A stretch of 64,000 bases of DNA from Synechococcus sp. BSA11S (GTDB lineage: Bacteria; Cyanobacteriota; Cyanobacteriia; PCC-6307; Cyanobiaceae): the NCBI RefSeq assembly GCF_014224355.1, contig NZ_VNWP01000005.1:62001-126000 (forward strand), given 5' to 3'. Position numbers and translations under genes: made by a program. The notes under the pieces are model-generated. The model made no database searches and was not told where the DNA came from. It was given only the letters and a program-made list of their open reading frames with translations. This document shows, one piece after another, positions 9,271 to 18,827 of the stretch. Positions within the stretch are counted from its first letter, which is position 1; each line of letters begins with the position of its first letter.

Positions 9271-11070
9271 ATGACCCTCTCGGCGACACGGCCGGTCCCT
9301 GTGGCCGAGACCCTCCAGCAGAGGCGCCTGGAGGCCGAGCTCCTGAGCGGAGAGAAGCTCCTGCAGCCGGAGGATCTGCAGCTCGCCGATCCACGGGCGG
9401 CCGAATCCTGCCCGGCAATCGAGGCCCAGCGCTGGCGGGAGTGGGTGGCCCTGCCGCTGACGCGCCGCGGGGAGCGGCTGTTGATCGCTGTCCCGAGCCA
9501 CTGGCCGGCGCCTCAGCGCCGGCAGCTGGAGGAAGCCGTGCGCGCCAACGGCATCACCCCGGAGCTGCGCCTGGGCCTTGAGGAGGAGATCAGCGAGGCC
9601 CTGCTCCAGAAGATGGCCGACCGTCGCCATCGTCCCAGCGAGGACTCCTCCCGACCCACCGGTCTGTCGCTGCTGGAGGGCCTCAGCCTGGAGAACCGCC
9701 TGGAGGAGGCTCCTGCCGACCAGGACCAGGAGCTGGACCTGGAAGCAAGCCTCAAGGCCTCCAACGCTTCGCCGGTGGTGAGCCTGGTGAACCGGATCCT
9801 GATCCAGGCCATGGACTCGGAATCGAGCGACATCCACGTGGAGCCGGAGGAGGACGGGCTGCGGATCCGCTTTCGCCAGGACGGCGTGCTCCACCCGGTG
9901 GAACATCTGCCCAGGACCCTGGCACCGGCGGTCACCTCCCGCTTCAAGATCATGGCCGAGCTGGACATCGCCGAGCGGCGGATGCCCCAGGACGGACGCA
10001 TCCGCCGGGTCTTTCGCGGCCGCACGATCGAGCTGCGGGTGAGCACCCTGCCGGGCCGCTGGGGGGAGAAAGTGGTGCTGCGGCTGCTCGACAGTGGCAG
10101 CACCCGCCTCGGACTGGACAGGCTGATCACCGATTCAGCCTCCCTGGCGACCGTGCGCGCAATGGGCATGAGGCCCTTCGGGATGGTGCTTGTGACGGGG
10201 CCCACCGGCTCAGGGAAATCGACCACGCTCTATTCCCTGCTGGCGGAGCGGAACGAACCCGGCATCAACATCTCCACCGTTGAGGATCCGATCGAATACA
10301 TGCTCAAGGGCATCACCCAGACCCAGGTGAACCGCGACAAGGGCTACGACTTCAGCACCGCCCTGCGGGCCTTCATGCGCCAGGACCCCGATGTGCTGCT
10401 GGTGGGAGAAACCCGGGATGGCGAGACGGCCAAGACCGCCATCGAAGCCGCCCTGACCGGACACCTGGTGCTGACCACGCTGCACTGCAACGACGCCCCC
10501 AGTGCCATCGCCAGGCTCAATGAGATGGGGGTGGAGCCCTTCATGGTGAGCGCCTCCCTGATCGGGATCGTCTCCCAGCGGCTGTTGCGCAAGGTGTGCG
10601 AGACGTGCCGAGTGCCCTACCACCCCGGGGAGGAGGAGCTGGGCCACTTCGGCCTGTTCGCCAGCCAGGAGCAGGCCATCACGTTCTACAAGGCCCACCG
10701 GGGCGCCAGGGCCGACGGCAGCACCTGTCCCACCTGCCAGGGTCGTGGCTACAAAGGCCGCATCGGTGTCTATGAAGTGGCACGGATCAACGACAACCTC
10801 GCCAGTGCCATCGCCAAAGGCGCCAGCACCGATGTGATCCGCAAGCTCTCGATCGAGACCGGCATGAAGACCCTGCTGACCTACGGCCTCGATCTGGTGC
10901 GCCACGGCCACACCACCCTGGCGGAAGTGGAGCGGATGCTGCTCACCGACACGGAGCTGGAAATGCAGCGACGCGCCCAGGCCCTCACCACCCTGACCTG
11001 CCAGGGCTGTGGGGCCGGCCTGAAGGATGAGTGGCTGGAGTGCCCGTACTGTCTGACAGCTCGCGGCTGA
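9271..11070 (+). CDS. pilB: Type IV pilus extension ATPase PilB, with C-terminal zinc ribbon
   Basis: Hexameric motor that drives pilus polymerisation at the inner membrane. The 599 residues contain an N-terminal GspE/MshEN-like region, Walker [14 protein letters not shown] near residue 308, the Asp box region [21 protein letters not shown], Walker B ([16 protein letters not shown]), and the family's tetracysteine zinc site (CETC...CPTC). Unusually, a second zinc-ribbon-like pair, C577xxC580 and C591xxC594, lies at the extreme C-terminus. The gene leads the pilB-pilT-pilC operon and diverges from grpE, an association I recall from other cyanobacteria. Confidence 0.94.
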   Translation: MTLSATRPVPVAETLQQRRLEAELLSGEKLLQPEDLQLADPRAAESCPAIEAQRWREWVALPLTRRGERLLIAVPSHWPAPQRRQLEEAVRANGITPELRLGLEEEISEALLQKMADRRHRPSEDSSRPTGLSLLEGLSLENRLEEAPADQDQELDLEASLKASNASPVVSLVNRILIQAMDSESSDIHVEPEEDGLRIRFRQDGVLHPVEHLPRTLAPAVTSRFKIMAELDIAERRMPQDGRIRRVFRGRTIELRVSTLPGRWGEKVVLRLLDSGSTRLGLDRLITDSASLATVRAMGMRPFGMVLVTGPTGSGKSTTLYSLLAERNEPGINISTVEDPIEYMLKGITQTQVNRDKGYDFSTALRAFMRQDPDVLLVGETRDGETAKTAIEAALTGHLVLTTLHCNDAPSAIARLNEMGVEPFMVSASLIGIVSQRLLRKVCETCRVPYHPGEEELGHFGLFASQEQAITFYKAHRGARADGSTCPTCQGRGYKGRIGVYEVARINDNLASAIAKGASTDVIRKLSIETGMKTLLTYGLDLVRHGHTTLAEVERMLLTDTELEMQRRAQALTTLTCQGCGAGLKDEWLECPYCLTARG

Positions 11071-11126
11071 GTGTTGCGGTGGCCCGAAGCCGTCTTCAGA
11101 CTTCTGATCAACCCGGCACGGTCCTG

Positions 11127-12206
11127 ATGGAGCTGCAGATCGAGGAGTTGATGGAGGAGCTGGTCGAGCAGAAGGGCAGCGACCTCCACCTCTCGGCCGG
11201 TCAGCAACCCTACGGACGCTTCAACGGGGAGCTCAAGCCGATGCGGGAGCAGGCCCTGAGCGAGGAATCCTGCAACCGCATGATCTTCTCGATCCTCACC
11301 AACTCCCAACGCAAGCAGCTGGAACAAACCTGGGAGCTGGACTGCTCCTATGGCCTGCGGGGCCTGGCCCGGTTCCGGATCAACGTGTTCAGCCAGCGGG
11401 GCACCTACGCCGCCTCGATGCGGGCCCTCAGCAGCAAGGTGCCCACACCGCAGGAGCTGGACCTGCCACCGGTGGTGGTGGAGATCACCAAGCGGCCCTC
11501 CGGACTGGTGCTGGTGACAGGGCCGACCGGATCGGGCAAGAGCACCACCCTGGCCTCCCTGCTCGATCACATCAACCACAGCCGGGCCGAGCACATCATC
11601 ACGATCGAGGACCCGATCGAGTTTGCCTACACCAATGACAAGAGCCTGATCCATCAGCGGCAACTCAACGAAGACACCAAAAGTTTCAGCAATGCCCTGC
11701 GGGCGGCCCTGCGTGAGGATCCCGATGTGATTCTCGTTGGGGAAATGCGCGACCTGGAAACCATTCAACTGGCGATCACGGCCGCTGAAACCGGACACCT
11801 GGTGTTCGCCACCCTGCACACCAGTTCCGCTGCCCAGACCGTCGATCGCATGGTGGACGTGTTCCCCGCCGGCCAGCAGTCGCAGATCCGCACCCAGCTC
11901 AGCACGAGCCTGGCGGCGATCTTCGCCCAGACGCTCTGCCTGCGGAGTTCACCATCCAGCCACAGCTATGGCCGGGTGATGGCCCAGGAGATCATGGTCA
12001 ACACCCCGGCCCTGGCGAACCTGATCCGAGAGGCGAAAACCGCTCAGATCTATTCCCAGATCCAGACCGGCGGCCAGCTGGGTATGCAGACGCTGGAGAA
12101 GGCCCTCTCCGATCTGGTCCGACAGGGGGACATCTCCCTGGAGGAAGCCCGCTCGAAATCCACCAAACCGGATGAGTTGAACCGGCTGCTTGGCAACTCT
12201 CTCTGA
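11127..12206 (+). CDS. pilT: Type IV pilus retraction ATPase PilT
   Basis: Motor that depolymerises pili, needed for twitching and DNA uptake where studied. The 359-residue protein has Walker [16 protein letters not shown], Asp box HIITIEDPIE, Walker B region REDPDVILVGEMRD, His box TGHLVFATLHT, and an ALANLIRE stretch matching the PilT C-terminal AIRNLIRE motif. The ATG at 11127 is chosen because the protein then begins MELQIEELMEELVEQKGSDLHLS as in homologs; the frame to 11031 would overlap pilB. It lies 56 bases after pilB and 11 bases before pilC. Confidence 0.95.
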   Translation: MELQIEELMEELVEQKGSDLHLSAGQQPYGRFNGELKPMREQALSEESCNRMIFSILTNSQRKQLEQTWELDCSYGLRGLARFRINVFSQRGTYAASMRALSSKVPTPQELDLPPVVVEITKRPSGLVLVTGPTGSGKSTTLASLLDHINHSRAEHIITIEDPIEFAYTNDKSLIHQRQLNEDTKSFSNALRAALREDPDVILVGEMRDLETIQLAITAAETGHLVFATLHTSSAAQTVDRMVDVFPAGQQSQIRTQLSTSLAAIFAQTLCLRSSPSSHSYGRVMAQEIMVNTPALANLIREAKTAQIYSQIQTGGQLGMQTLEKALSDLVRQGDISLEEARSKSTKPDELNRLLGNSL

Positions 12207-12217
12207 TCCGATCCACC

Positions 12218-13621
12218 ATGCCTGCTTTTCTGGCCACGTACACCAGCACCCAGGGAGACCAGCGTGAGCTTCGGGTCGAAGCCAGCGATCTGCCCACGGC
12301 ACGCCGAAACCTGCGCCGGAAGGGCATCCTGGCCCAGTCCCTGGTGCCGGCGGGCGATGGGCCCACACCGATCTTTTCCGCCACCTACGCCAACCAGCGG
12401 GGCCAGCAGAAAGTGATTCAGCTGGCCGCCCCCGATCTGGCCAGCGCCAAACGGGACCTGCGCCGACGGGGCATTGCGGCGACGGCGGTGATGCCCATCG
12501 CTTCCACCCGCTCGGTGCAGGCCAGTGGCAACAAAAACAGCGCTGGGCTGTTCAGCATGGATCTGGGATCCTTGTTCGAAGCCAGACCAAACGTTCGTGA
12601 CAAGGCGCTGTTCGCCAGCAAACTCTCTGCCCTGGTGAATTCAGGCGTGCCGATCGTGCGAGGCCTCACCCTGGTGGCGAAGCAGCAGAAGAAACCGATG
12701 TTTCGGCGCGCCCTTGACGCCGTCGCCAGCGATGTGAGCCAGGGGGTGAGCCTGGGCGTGGCGATGCGCCGCTGGCCAAAGGTTTTCGATCGGATCACCA
12801 TCGCCATGATCGAAGCCGGCGAACTTGGTGGGGTTCTGGATGAAACCCTGAAACGACTGGCACTGTTGCTTGAGCAGAATGCCAAGCTCCAGAATCAGAT
12901 CAAGGGAGCTCTGGCCTACCCGATCATCGTACTGGTGATCGCCGTCGCCGTCTTCCTCGGCATGACGATTTTCCTGATCCCCACCTTCGCCGACATCTTT
13001 GAGCAGCTGGGCGCCGAACTGCCAGCTTTCACACAGATGATGGTGAATCTGAGTGCACTGTTGCGCTCGGTCTTCTCACTCTTTCTGATCGCCTTTCTGA
13101 TTCTGGCTGGATGGTTGTTCGCTGGATTCTACAAGACGCCCGTGGGGCGCCGTCGGGTGGACGGGTTCATTTTGAAGACCCCTCTCTTTGGCGACCTGAT
13201 CCAGAAAACTGAAACAGCTCAATTCTGTCGAACGTTCAGCTCACTGAGCAAAGCAGGAGTTCCGATTCTGATGAGTCTTGAGATCGTTCGAGACACCTCA
13301 CGAAATTCAATTTTCGCCGATACTATCGAAGATTGCCGTGTGGAAATCCAGGATGGAATTCCCGTGAGTGTTGCCCTCTCCCGCAGAAATGTGTTTCCAG
13401 AAATGGCTCTCAGCATGCTGGCAATCGGCGAGGAAACCGGTGAGATGGATGCCATGCTCTCCAAGGTCGCCGATTTCTACGAAGACGAGGTGGAAATGGC
13501 TGTCAAATCACTGACATCTCTTCTGGAGCCTGTCATGATCGTGCTCGTCGGAATCATTGTGGGCTCCATCCTCGTGGCGATGTATCTACCGATGTTCACG
13601 GTTTTCGACAAGATCCGCTGA
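12218..13621 (+). CDS. pilC: Type IV pilus inner-membrane platform protein PilC
   Basis: GspF/PilC platform protein that couples the motors to the pilus. After the N-terminal region come two T2SSF domains, each ending in hydrophobic segments (LAYPIIVLVIAVAVFLGMTI; a segment around residue 280; the final VMIVLVGIIVGSILVAMY). At 467 residues it is longer than the usual ~400, because the N-terminal module is duplicated: residues 4-44 and 53-93 align with an offset of 49 (FxATY...G...DL..A...LRR.GI.A in both). The last ~400 bases look less GC-rich than the rest of the operon. The 3' end overlaps the convergent flavoprotein gene by 36 bases. Confidence 0.94.
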   Translation: MPAFLATYTSTQGDQRELRVEASDLPTARRNLRRKGILAQSLVPAGDGPTPIFSATYANQRGQQKVIQLAAPDLASAKRDLRRRGIAATAVMPIASTRSVQASGNKNSAGLFSMDLGSLFEARPNVRDKALFASKLSALVNSGVPIVRGLTLVAKQQKKPMFRRALDAVASDVSQGVSLGVAMRRWPKVFDRITIAMIEAGELGGVLDETLKRLALLLEQNAKLQNQIKGALAYPIIVLVIAVAVFLGMTIFLIPTFADIFEQLGAELPAFTQMMVNLSALLRSVFSLFLIAFLILAGWLFAGFYKTPVGRRRVDGFILKTPLFGDLIQKTETAQFCRTFSSLSKAGVPILMSLEIVRDTSRNSIFADTIEDCRVEIQDGIPVSVALSRRNVFPEMALSMLAIGEETGEMDAMLSKVADFYEDEVEMAVKSLTSLLEPVMIVLVGIIVGSILVAMYLPMFTVFDKIR

Positions 13622-14908
13622 GCCCGGCCCTACGGGATCGCAGGTGTGGCTCTCGCGGGCGATGGCACCGCCGGCCAGCCAGCCACTGGTCCAGCAGTGC
13701 TGGAAGTTGAAGCCGCCGGTGACCCCGTCCACATCGAGGAGCTCGCCGGCGAAGTACAGGCCTGGCTGCAGGCGGCTCTCCATCGTGGCCAGGTTCACCT
13801 CCCCCAGACTGACGCCACCAGCCGTGACGAATTCCTCGCCGAAGGGACCGCGCCCGCCCACCCCATAGGCACTGCAGCGCAGGGCTTCGAGCAAGATGTC
13901 CTCCTCGCGGCGGCGCAGGTCGGCCCAGCGCTGGTCAGCGGCCACGCCATGGCGCTCCAGGAGATGGATCCAGAGCCGGCGGCTGAGCTCCGGCCAGGGG
14001 CGGGCATTGAGCATCCGGCGGCGGGCCTGCTCCGCGCGGGCCAGCCGAAAGCGCTGCCTCAGCGCATCGGCCGAGCTGCCGCCGCTCCAGTCGATGCGCA
14101 GGTCTGCGCGGTAGCCCGTGTCCTTGAGGGCACGGGCGGCAAAGGCGGTGAGCCGCAGGGTGGCCGGACCGCTCACGCCCCACCCGGTGAACAGCAGCGG
14201 TCCCCGCTCGCGAAAGCGCCCGGAGGGCAGCCTCAGCTCCAGCCCCACAGGATCCATCACCACCCCGCGCAGGGCCGCCAGGGGGTTGGCCTCCAGGGCC
14301 AGGGTGAACAGGGATGGCACCGGCGCCACCACGCCGTGGCCCAACTGGCTCGCCAGCTGGCGACCACTGGGGTGGCCGCCGGTGGCCAGCAGCAGGCGAG
14401 CGGCGCTGAGGGTGCTGGTGGCAGCGGGAGCGAGCCCCGGGGCCAGGCGCAACCGCAGGCTGAAACCACCACCCTCGCGCGCCTCCACCTGGCGCAGGGA
14501 GGCTCCTCTCCAGACGATCACCCCGGCGGCCTCGGCGGCGGCCTCCAGCACGGCCACCACGCTGCTGGAGCGGTTGCTGCGGGGAAAGAGGCGCCCATCG
14601 GGTTCCTCCACCAGCTCCAGGCCCCGGTCGGCGAACCAGGCCAGGCAGTCGCCAGGGGCGAAACGGCTGAACGGCCCGCGCAGAGCCCGAGACCCCCGGG
14701 GGTAGTGCCCCACCAGGGCCCGGGGATCCCAGCAGGCATGGGTGACGTTGCAGCGCCCGCCGCCGCTGATCAGCACCTTGCCCAGCGGCTGGGGTGTGGC
14801 CTCCAGCAGCAGCACCCCCGCCAGCCCCTGCTCCGCGGCGGTGATGGCCGCCATGTAGCCCGCTGGCCCGCCCCCGGCGACCACCAGGGACCAGTCGACA
14901 GGCAGCAT
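13586..14908 (-). CDS. BaiN/HI0933-family NAD(P)/FAD-dependent oxidoreductase
   Basis: About 440 residues with an N-terminal FAD-binding Rossmann motif (LVVAGGGPAGYMAAITAAEQG). The family signature GKVLISGGGRCNVTH follows, then EEPDGRLFPRSNRSSSVV, and a C-terminal TAGGVSLGEVN...GLYFAGELLDVDGVTGGFN...GWLAGGAIA. This is the HI0933/YhiN/BaiN family of uncharacterised flavoproteins; physiological substrate unknown. The ATG at 14908 lies seven residues before the FAD motif; the frame to 15121 runs through dusA and is rejected. The start codon is only six bases from the dusA ATG on the other strand, so each gene's promoter must lie in the other's coding region. The 3' end overlaps pilC. Confidence 0.88.
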   Translation of the reverse strand: MLPVDWSLVVAGGGPAGYMAAITAAEQGLAGVLLLEATPQPLGKVLISGGGRCNVTHACWDPRALVGHYPRGSRALRGPFSRFAPGDCLAWFADRGLELVEEPDGRLFPRSNRSSSVVAVLEAAAEAAGVIVWRGASLRQVEAREGGGFSLRLRLAPGLAPAATSTLSAARLLLATGGHPSGRQLASQLGHGVVAPVPSLFTLALEANPLAALRGVVMDPVGLELRLPSGRFRERGPLLFTGWGVSGPATLRLTAFAARALKDTGYRADLRIDWSGGSSADALRQRFRLARAEQARRRMLNARPWPELSRRLWIHLLERHGVAADQRWADLRRREEDILLEALRCSAYGVGGRGPFGEEFVTAGGVSLGEVNLATMESRLQPGLYFAGELLDVDGVTGGFNFQHCWTSGWLAGGAIARESHTCDPVGPGSADLVENREHR

Positions 14909-14914
14909 GGGCGG

Positions 14915-15925
14915 ATGGGGGAGGGAGACGACGCGACGACGCCCGTTGCCGGGGCCTACCGCTTCAGTGTGGCGCCGATGATGGACTGCACCGATCGGCA
15001 CTTCCGGGTGCTGATGCGGCAGATCAGCCGCCGCGCTCTGCTCTACACCGAGATGGTGGTGGCCCAGGCCCTGCACCACTGCCGCCGCGACACGCTGCTG
15101 GACTTCGATTCCCAGGAACATCCGCTGGCGCTGCAGCTGGGGGGTGACGATCCGGCCCTGCTGAAGGAATCGGCGCAGTTGGCGGCCGCCTGGGGCTACG
15201 ACGAGATCAACCTCAACGTAGGCTGCCCCAGCCCCAAGGTGCAGCAGGGACGGTTCGGGGCCTGCCTGATGGCGGACCCGGATCGGGTGGCCCGCTGCGT
15301 GGAGGCGATGGCAGCCGCCTCACCCCTGCCGGTGACGGTGAAGCACCGCATCGGCATCGACGAGCAGGACAGCTATGAGCTGCTGCTGGCCTTCGTCGAC
15401 ACGGTGGCAGGCGCCGGGGCCTGCCGGTTCAGCGTGCACGCCCGCAAGGCCTGGCTCCATGGCCTGGACCCGAAGCAGAACCGCACGATTCCGCCCCTGC
15501 GCCACGATCTGGTGCATCAGCTCAAGCAGGACCGGCCCCAGCTCACGATCGAACTGAACGGAGGCCTGCAGAGCCTGGAGAACTGCCGGGACCACCTGGC
15601 CCAGGTGGATGGGGTGATGGTGGGCCGCGCCGCCTACGACCATCCCCTGCGCTGGGCCACGGTCGACCGGGATCTGTTCGGCTGCCTGGAACGGCAGCCC
15701 GCCTCAGCATCAGCGGTGGTCCGTGGCCTGATTCCCTATGCCAGCCAGTGGTGCGGTGCCGGCGGACGCCTCTGGCCGATCGCGCGCCACCTCGTTCACC
15801 TTGTGGAGGGAGTGCCGGGGGCCAGGCACTGGCGCCGCCGGCTGGGAGAACGGGCGGGGGAGCGCAGCGCAGGCCCCGAGGTGCTGGAGGCCGCCGCCAG
15901 GGAACTGGAGCAGCGAGGCCTCTAG
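14915..15925 (+). CDS. dusA: tRNA-dihydrouridine synthase DusA
   Basis: FMN enzyme reducing specific uridines in the tRNA D-loop. DusA-type N-terminus [21 protein letters not shown], then [15 protein letters not shown], catalytic [22 protein letters not shown] (Cys donor), [10 protein letters not shown], and [19 protein letters not shown]. 336 residues, normal for DusA. The ATG at 14915 is the only canonical start between the conserved core and the preceding shadow sequence; it lies seven bases from the divergent flavoprotein start. The stop overlaps the convergent argH stop by four bases. Confidence 0.92.
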   Translation: MGEGDDATTPVAGAYRFSVAPMMDCTDRHFRVLMRQISRRALLYTEMVVAQALHHCRRDTLLDFDSQEHPLALQLGGDDPALLKESAQLAAAWGYDEINLNVGCPSPKVQQGRFGACLMADPDRVARCVEAMAAASPLPVTVKHRIGIDEQDSYELLLAFVDTVAGAGACRFSVHARKAWLHGLDPKQNRTIPPLRHDLVHQLKQDRPQLTIELNGGLQSLENCRDHLAQVDGVMVGRAAYDHPLRWATVDRDLFGCLERQPASASAVVRGLIPYASQWCGAGGRLWPIARHLVHLVEGVPGARHWRRRLGERAGERSAGPEVLEAAARELEQRGL

Positions 15926-17334
15926 GAGGCTTTCGCCTGGGCCGCGAGGCGCTCGCGGCAGCGCTTGAGCTGCTCAGCGACCCGCTCGAAGCCCGTGCCC
16001 CCCTCACTGCGGCGGGCGGCCACCACCTGGCGGGGCTGAATCGCGGCGTGGATGTCCACCTCGAAGGCGGAATGGAGCTGCCGCCAACGCTCCAGGGGCA
16101 GATCCCGCAGCAGCAGCCCCTCGGCCAGGCAGGTTTTCACCAGCCCACCCACCAGCTGGTAGGCCTCGCGGAAGGGAACACCGCGAGCCACCAGGTAGTC
16201 GGCCACATCGGTGGCGTTGGAGAAGTCGGCCGCCACGGCCTGCTCCAGCCGCTCAGGACGGAAGCGGATGCCCTCCTCCAGCAGGATCGCCATCGCCTCG
16301 AGGCAATCCCCGGTGGTGCGCACCACATCGAAGAGGGCTTCCTTGTCTTCCTGGAAATCCTTGTTGTAGGCCAGGGGAAGCCCCTTGATCATCGTGAGCA
16401 GACCCATCAGGTGGCCGAACACCCGGCCGGCCTTGCCGCGCACCAGCTCGGGCACGTCCGGGTTCTTCTTCTGGGGCATCAGGCTGCTGCCGGTGGCACA
16501 GCGATCGGTGAGCCGAACGAATCCGAACTCCTCGCTGGCCCAGAGGATCACCTCCTCCGAGAGGCGACTGAGGTGGACCAGGATCAGGCTGGCGGCGGCA
16601 CTGAACTCCACGGCGAAGTCCCGGTCGCTGACCGCATCGAGACTGTTGGCGTAGATCTCCTCGAATCCCAGTTCCTCTGCCGTGAGGCGCCGGTTGATCG
16701 GCACCGGGGTGCCGGCCAGGGCCGCCGCCCCGAGGGGCGAGATGTTCACCCGGTGTCGCACGTCCGCCAGGCGTTGACGGTCGCGCTCGGCCATCTCCAC
16801 GTAGGCCAGCAGGTGGTGGGCCAGGGAAAGGGGCTGGGCGCGCTGCAGGTGGGTGTAGCCCGGGATCATGGTGTGCAGGTGGGTCTCCGCCTGGTCGAGC
16901 AGGGCCTGCTGGAAGCGCTCCAGACCGGTATCGAGACCATCAATCGCCTGGCGCAGCCAGAGACGGAGATCGGTGCCGACCTGATCGTTGCGGCTGCGGC
17001 CGGTGTGCAGCTTCTTGCCCAGCGGGCCGATCAGGGCGATCAGGCGGTGCTCCACCGCGAAGTGCACGTCCTCCGCCTCCACCCCAGGTTTGAACAGACC
17101 TTCGGCCGCCTCTGCGCGCACCGTCTCCAGGGCGGCGATCAGCTGATCCGCCTCCGCATCGCTGATCACGCCGCAGCGGCCGAGCATGCGGGCGTGGGCG
17201 ATGGAGGCGTCGAGGTCCTGCTGAAGCAGGGTGATGTCGAAGCCGATCGAGGCATTGAAGCGTTCGATGGCCGGATGGAGGCCTTCCTCGAAACGGTCAC
17301 TCCATCGCGCCGGTTGGGAAGCCTGTGCCGTCAT
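15922..17334 (-). CDS. argH: Argininosuccinate lyase ArgH
   Basis: Splits argininosuccinate to arginine and fumarate, the last step of arginine synthesis. The fumarase/aspartase superfamily signature [20 protein letters not shown] is intact, as are [19 protein letters not shown] and [11 protein letters not shown]. The product is 470 residues, typical. Start ATG at 17334. It is the last gene in a minus-strand run nusB-ftsY-rsbU-like-argH, separated from the phosphatase gene by 55 bases. ArgG, the preceding enzyme, is encoded at 48.5-49.8 kb. Confidence 0.96.
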   Translation of the reverse strand: MTAQASQPARWSDRFEEGLHPAIERFNASIGFDITLLQQDLDASIAHARMLGRCGVISDAEADQLIAALETVRAEAAEGLFKPGVEAEDVHFAVEHRLIALIGPLGKKLHTGRSRNDQVGTDLRLWLRQAIDGLDTGLERFQQALLDQAETHLHTMIPGYTHLQRAQPLSLAHHLLAYVEMAERDRQRLADVRHRVNISPLGAAALAGTPVPINRRLTAEELGFEEIYANSLDAVSDRDFAVEFSAAASLILVHLSRLSEEVILWASEEFGFVRLTDRCATGSSLMPQKKNPDVPELVRGKAGRVFGHLMGLLTMIKGLPLAYNKDFQEDKEALFDVVRTTGDCLEAMAILLEEGIRFRPERLEQAVAADFSNATDVADYLVARGVPFREAYQLVGGLVKTCLAEGLLLRDLPLERWRQLHSAFEVDIHAAIQPRQVVAARRSEGGTGFERVAEQLKRCRERLAAQAKAS

Positions 17335-17389
17335 CGAAGCCGAACCATGCCACGAATCGTCAGCTTGACACCCGAGCCCTGGGGTCGCC

Positions 17390-18754
17390 TCAGCCCGGCA
17401 GGGAGGGAAGCATCACCTCCTCACGCACCTTCAGCACCACCATCGAGGCATCGTCGTCCGGCTGGCGGCCGGAGCCCACGAACCTGTCCAGCCGCTCGAA
17501 CAGCGCATCCAGGACGCCCTGGGCGCTCTTACCCGCCCGGCAGGCCTCGGCCAGATGCCGCTGCAGGCGCTCCTCATCGAAGCGTTCCCCGGTGAAGCCG
17601 AGGGCCTCACTGACCCCATCGGTGTAGTAGAGAACCACGTCACCCGGCTCCAGCACCACCCGCTCGCAACCGTAATGGGCTTCCGGCTGCAGGCCGATCA
17701 GCAGTCCAGGAGCATCGAGCCGCTCAACGCCGTGGCGGTGGTGCCGCCAGATCAATGGTGGGTTGTGGGCAGCGTTGGCGTAGCGCAGCACGCGACTGCG
17801 GGGATCGAAGTCGGAATAGAAGAGGGGGACGAAGCGGTGCGAATGGGCCAGATCCTCCTGGGCCAGTTCGTTCAGGTCGTGCAGGATCCTGTCGGGGGCA
17901 TGACCACTGAGCACCTCGGCCCGCAGCATGCCCCGCAGCAGGGTCATCAACAGGCTGGCGGGCACCCCCTTGCCCATCACATCGCCCATCACCAGGGCCC
18001 AGCGGGAGGTTTCGCGGCGGCGGCCGCTGAGCCGGGGCCGAGTCGGGATGAAGTCGTAGTAGTCACCTCCGACTTCGAAGGCTGGACGGCAGCGGGCGGC
18101 CAGCTCCACCCCATCGATCACCGGGCAGCGGTCGGGGAGGAGCTGGGCCTGGATCTCGGCACCGGTGCTGAGCTGGCGATCAAGGCGCTCATGGCGGCGG
18201 CGATCCTCCTGCAGAAGCTCGGTTTCAATCGCCACACCGGTGAGGTCGGCCACCAGCTGCACATGGCGGCGGTGGACATCGCTCCAGGTCAGCCCCTCGG
18301 CGCTGCCGAAGACGTAGAGGCGACCGCGCGCCCGGTTGCGGGCCACCACGGAAGTGCCGAACAGCTGCACCTCCCCCAGCAGCCGGCGCACCTGCAGATC
18401 GAGCTGGGAGACTTCCTCCTCTTCAGCCAGACCGGCGGGCAGATCCAGCTCCCCCAGCTGGCGCAGCAGCTCAGCGCTGCGGGCCGCAGGACTAGCCTGG
18501 GTGTGCTCCCGCCAGAGGCGCCCATCGGGGTGGAAAACCACCAACAGACTTCCCTCCGCTGCCACCAGCCGGGAGGAGACCAGGGGCACCAGCTCCAGAA
18601 AGCGGTTCAGGTTGGTGAAGCTGCGCAGCGCAAAGCCGAGGGAGGCGAGCAGCTCCTGGTTGCGCCGTTGCTCGCGACTGAGGCTGTCGAGCAGTTGCCG
18701 CAGCGAAGCCGACGCCGTGAGGGCCTGATGGGGCCGGGGCGGTGGCTGGGGCAC
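17390..18754 (-). CDS. SpoIIE/RsbU-type PP2C serine phosphatase with GAF-like sensor
   Basis: 454 residues. The N-terminal half has a short coiled coil ([21 protein letters not shown]) then a GAF-like domain with [26 protein letters not shown]. The C-terminal half is a PPM/SpoIIE phosphatase with its metal-binding acidic residues in place: [37 protein letters not shown] and [11 protein letters not shown]. Such enzymes dephosphorylate anti-sigma-factor antagonists in partner-switching systems. No antagonist or kinase gene is adjacent, so the target is unknown. The start is GTG at 18754. The gene lies 73 bases after ftsY on the same strand. Confidence 0.85.
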   Translation of the reverse strand: MPQPPPRPHQALTASASLRQLLDSLSREQRRNQELLASLGFALRSFTNLNRFLELVPLVSSRLVAAEGSLLVVFHPDGRLWREHTQASPAARSAELLRQLGELDLPAGLAEEEEVSQLDLQVRRLLGEVQLFGTSVVARNRARGRLYVFGSAEGLTWSDVHRRHVQLVADLTGVAIETELLQEDRRRHERLDRQLSTGAEIQAQLLPDRCPVIDGVELAARCRPAFEVGGDYYDFIPTRPRLSGRRRETSRWALVMGDVMGKGVPASLLMTLLRGMLRAEVLSGHAPDRILHDLNELAQEDLAHSHRFVPLFYSDFDPRSRVLRYANAAHNPPLIWRHHRHGVERLDAPGLLIGLQPEAHYGCERVVLEPGDVVLYYTDGVSEALGFTGERFDEERLQRHLAEACRAGKSAQGVLDALFERLDRFVGSGRQPDDDASMVVLKVREEVMLPSLPG

Positions 18755-18827
18755 GCGGGCTGGCGTGCGGCTCGAAACAGGCGGCCGCAGGGGCCGAACG
18801 GTAGCAGCATTCCAGCGGTGGGGCGCT

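Noticed and set aside
13646-14914. Long plus-strand frame upstream of dusA
   Set aside because: It lies opposite the BaiN-type flavoprotein and has no family motifs; only the part from 14915 is DusA.
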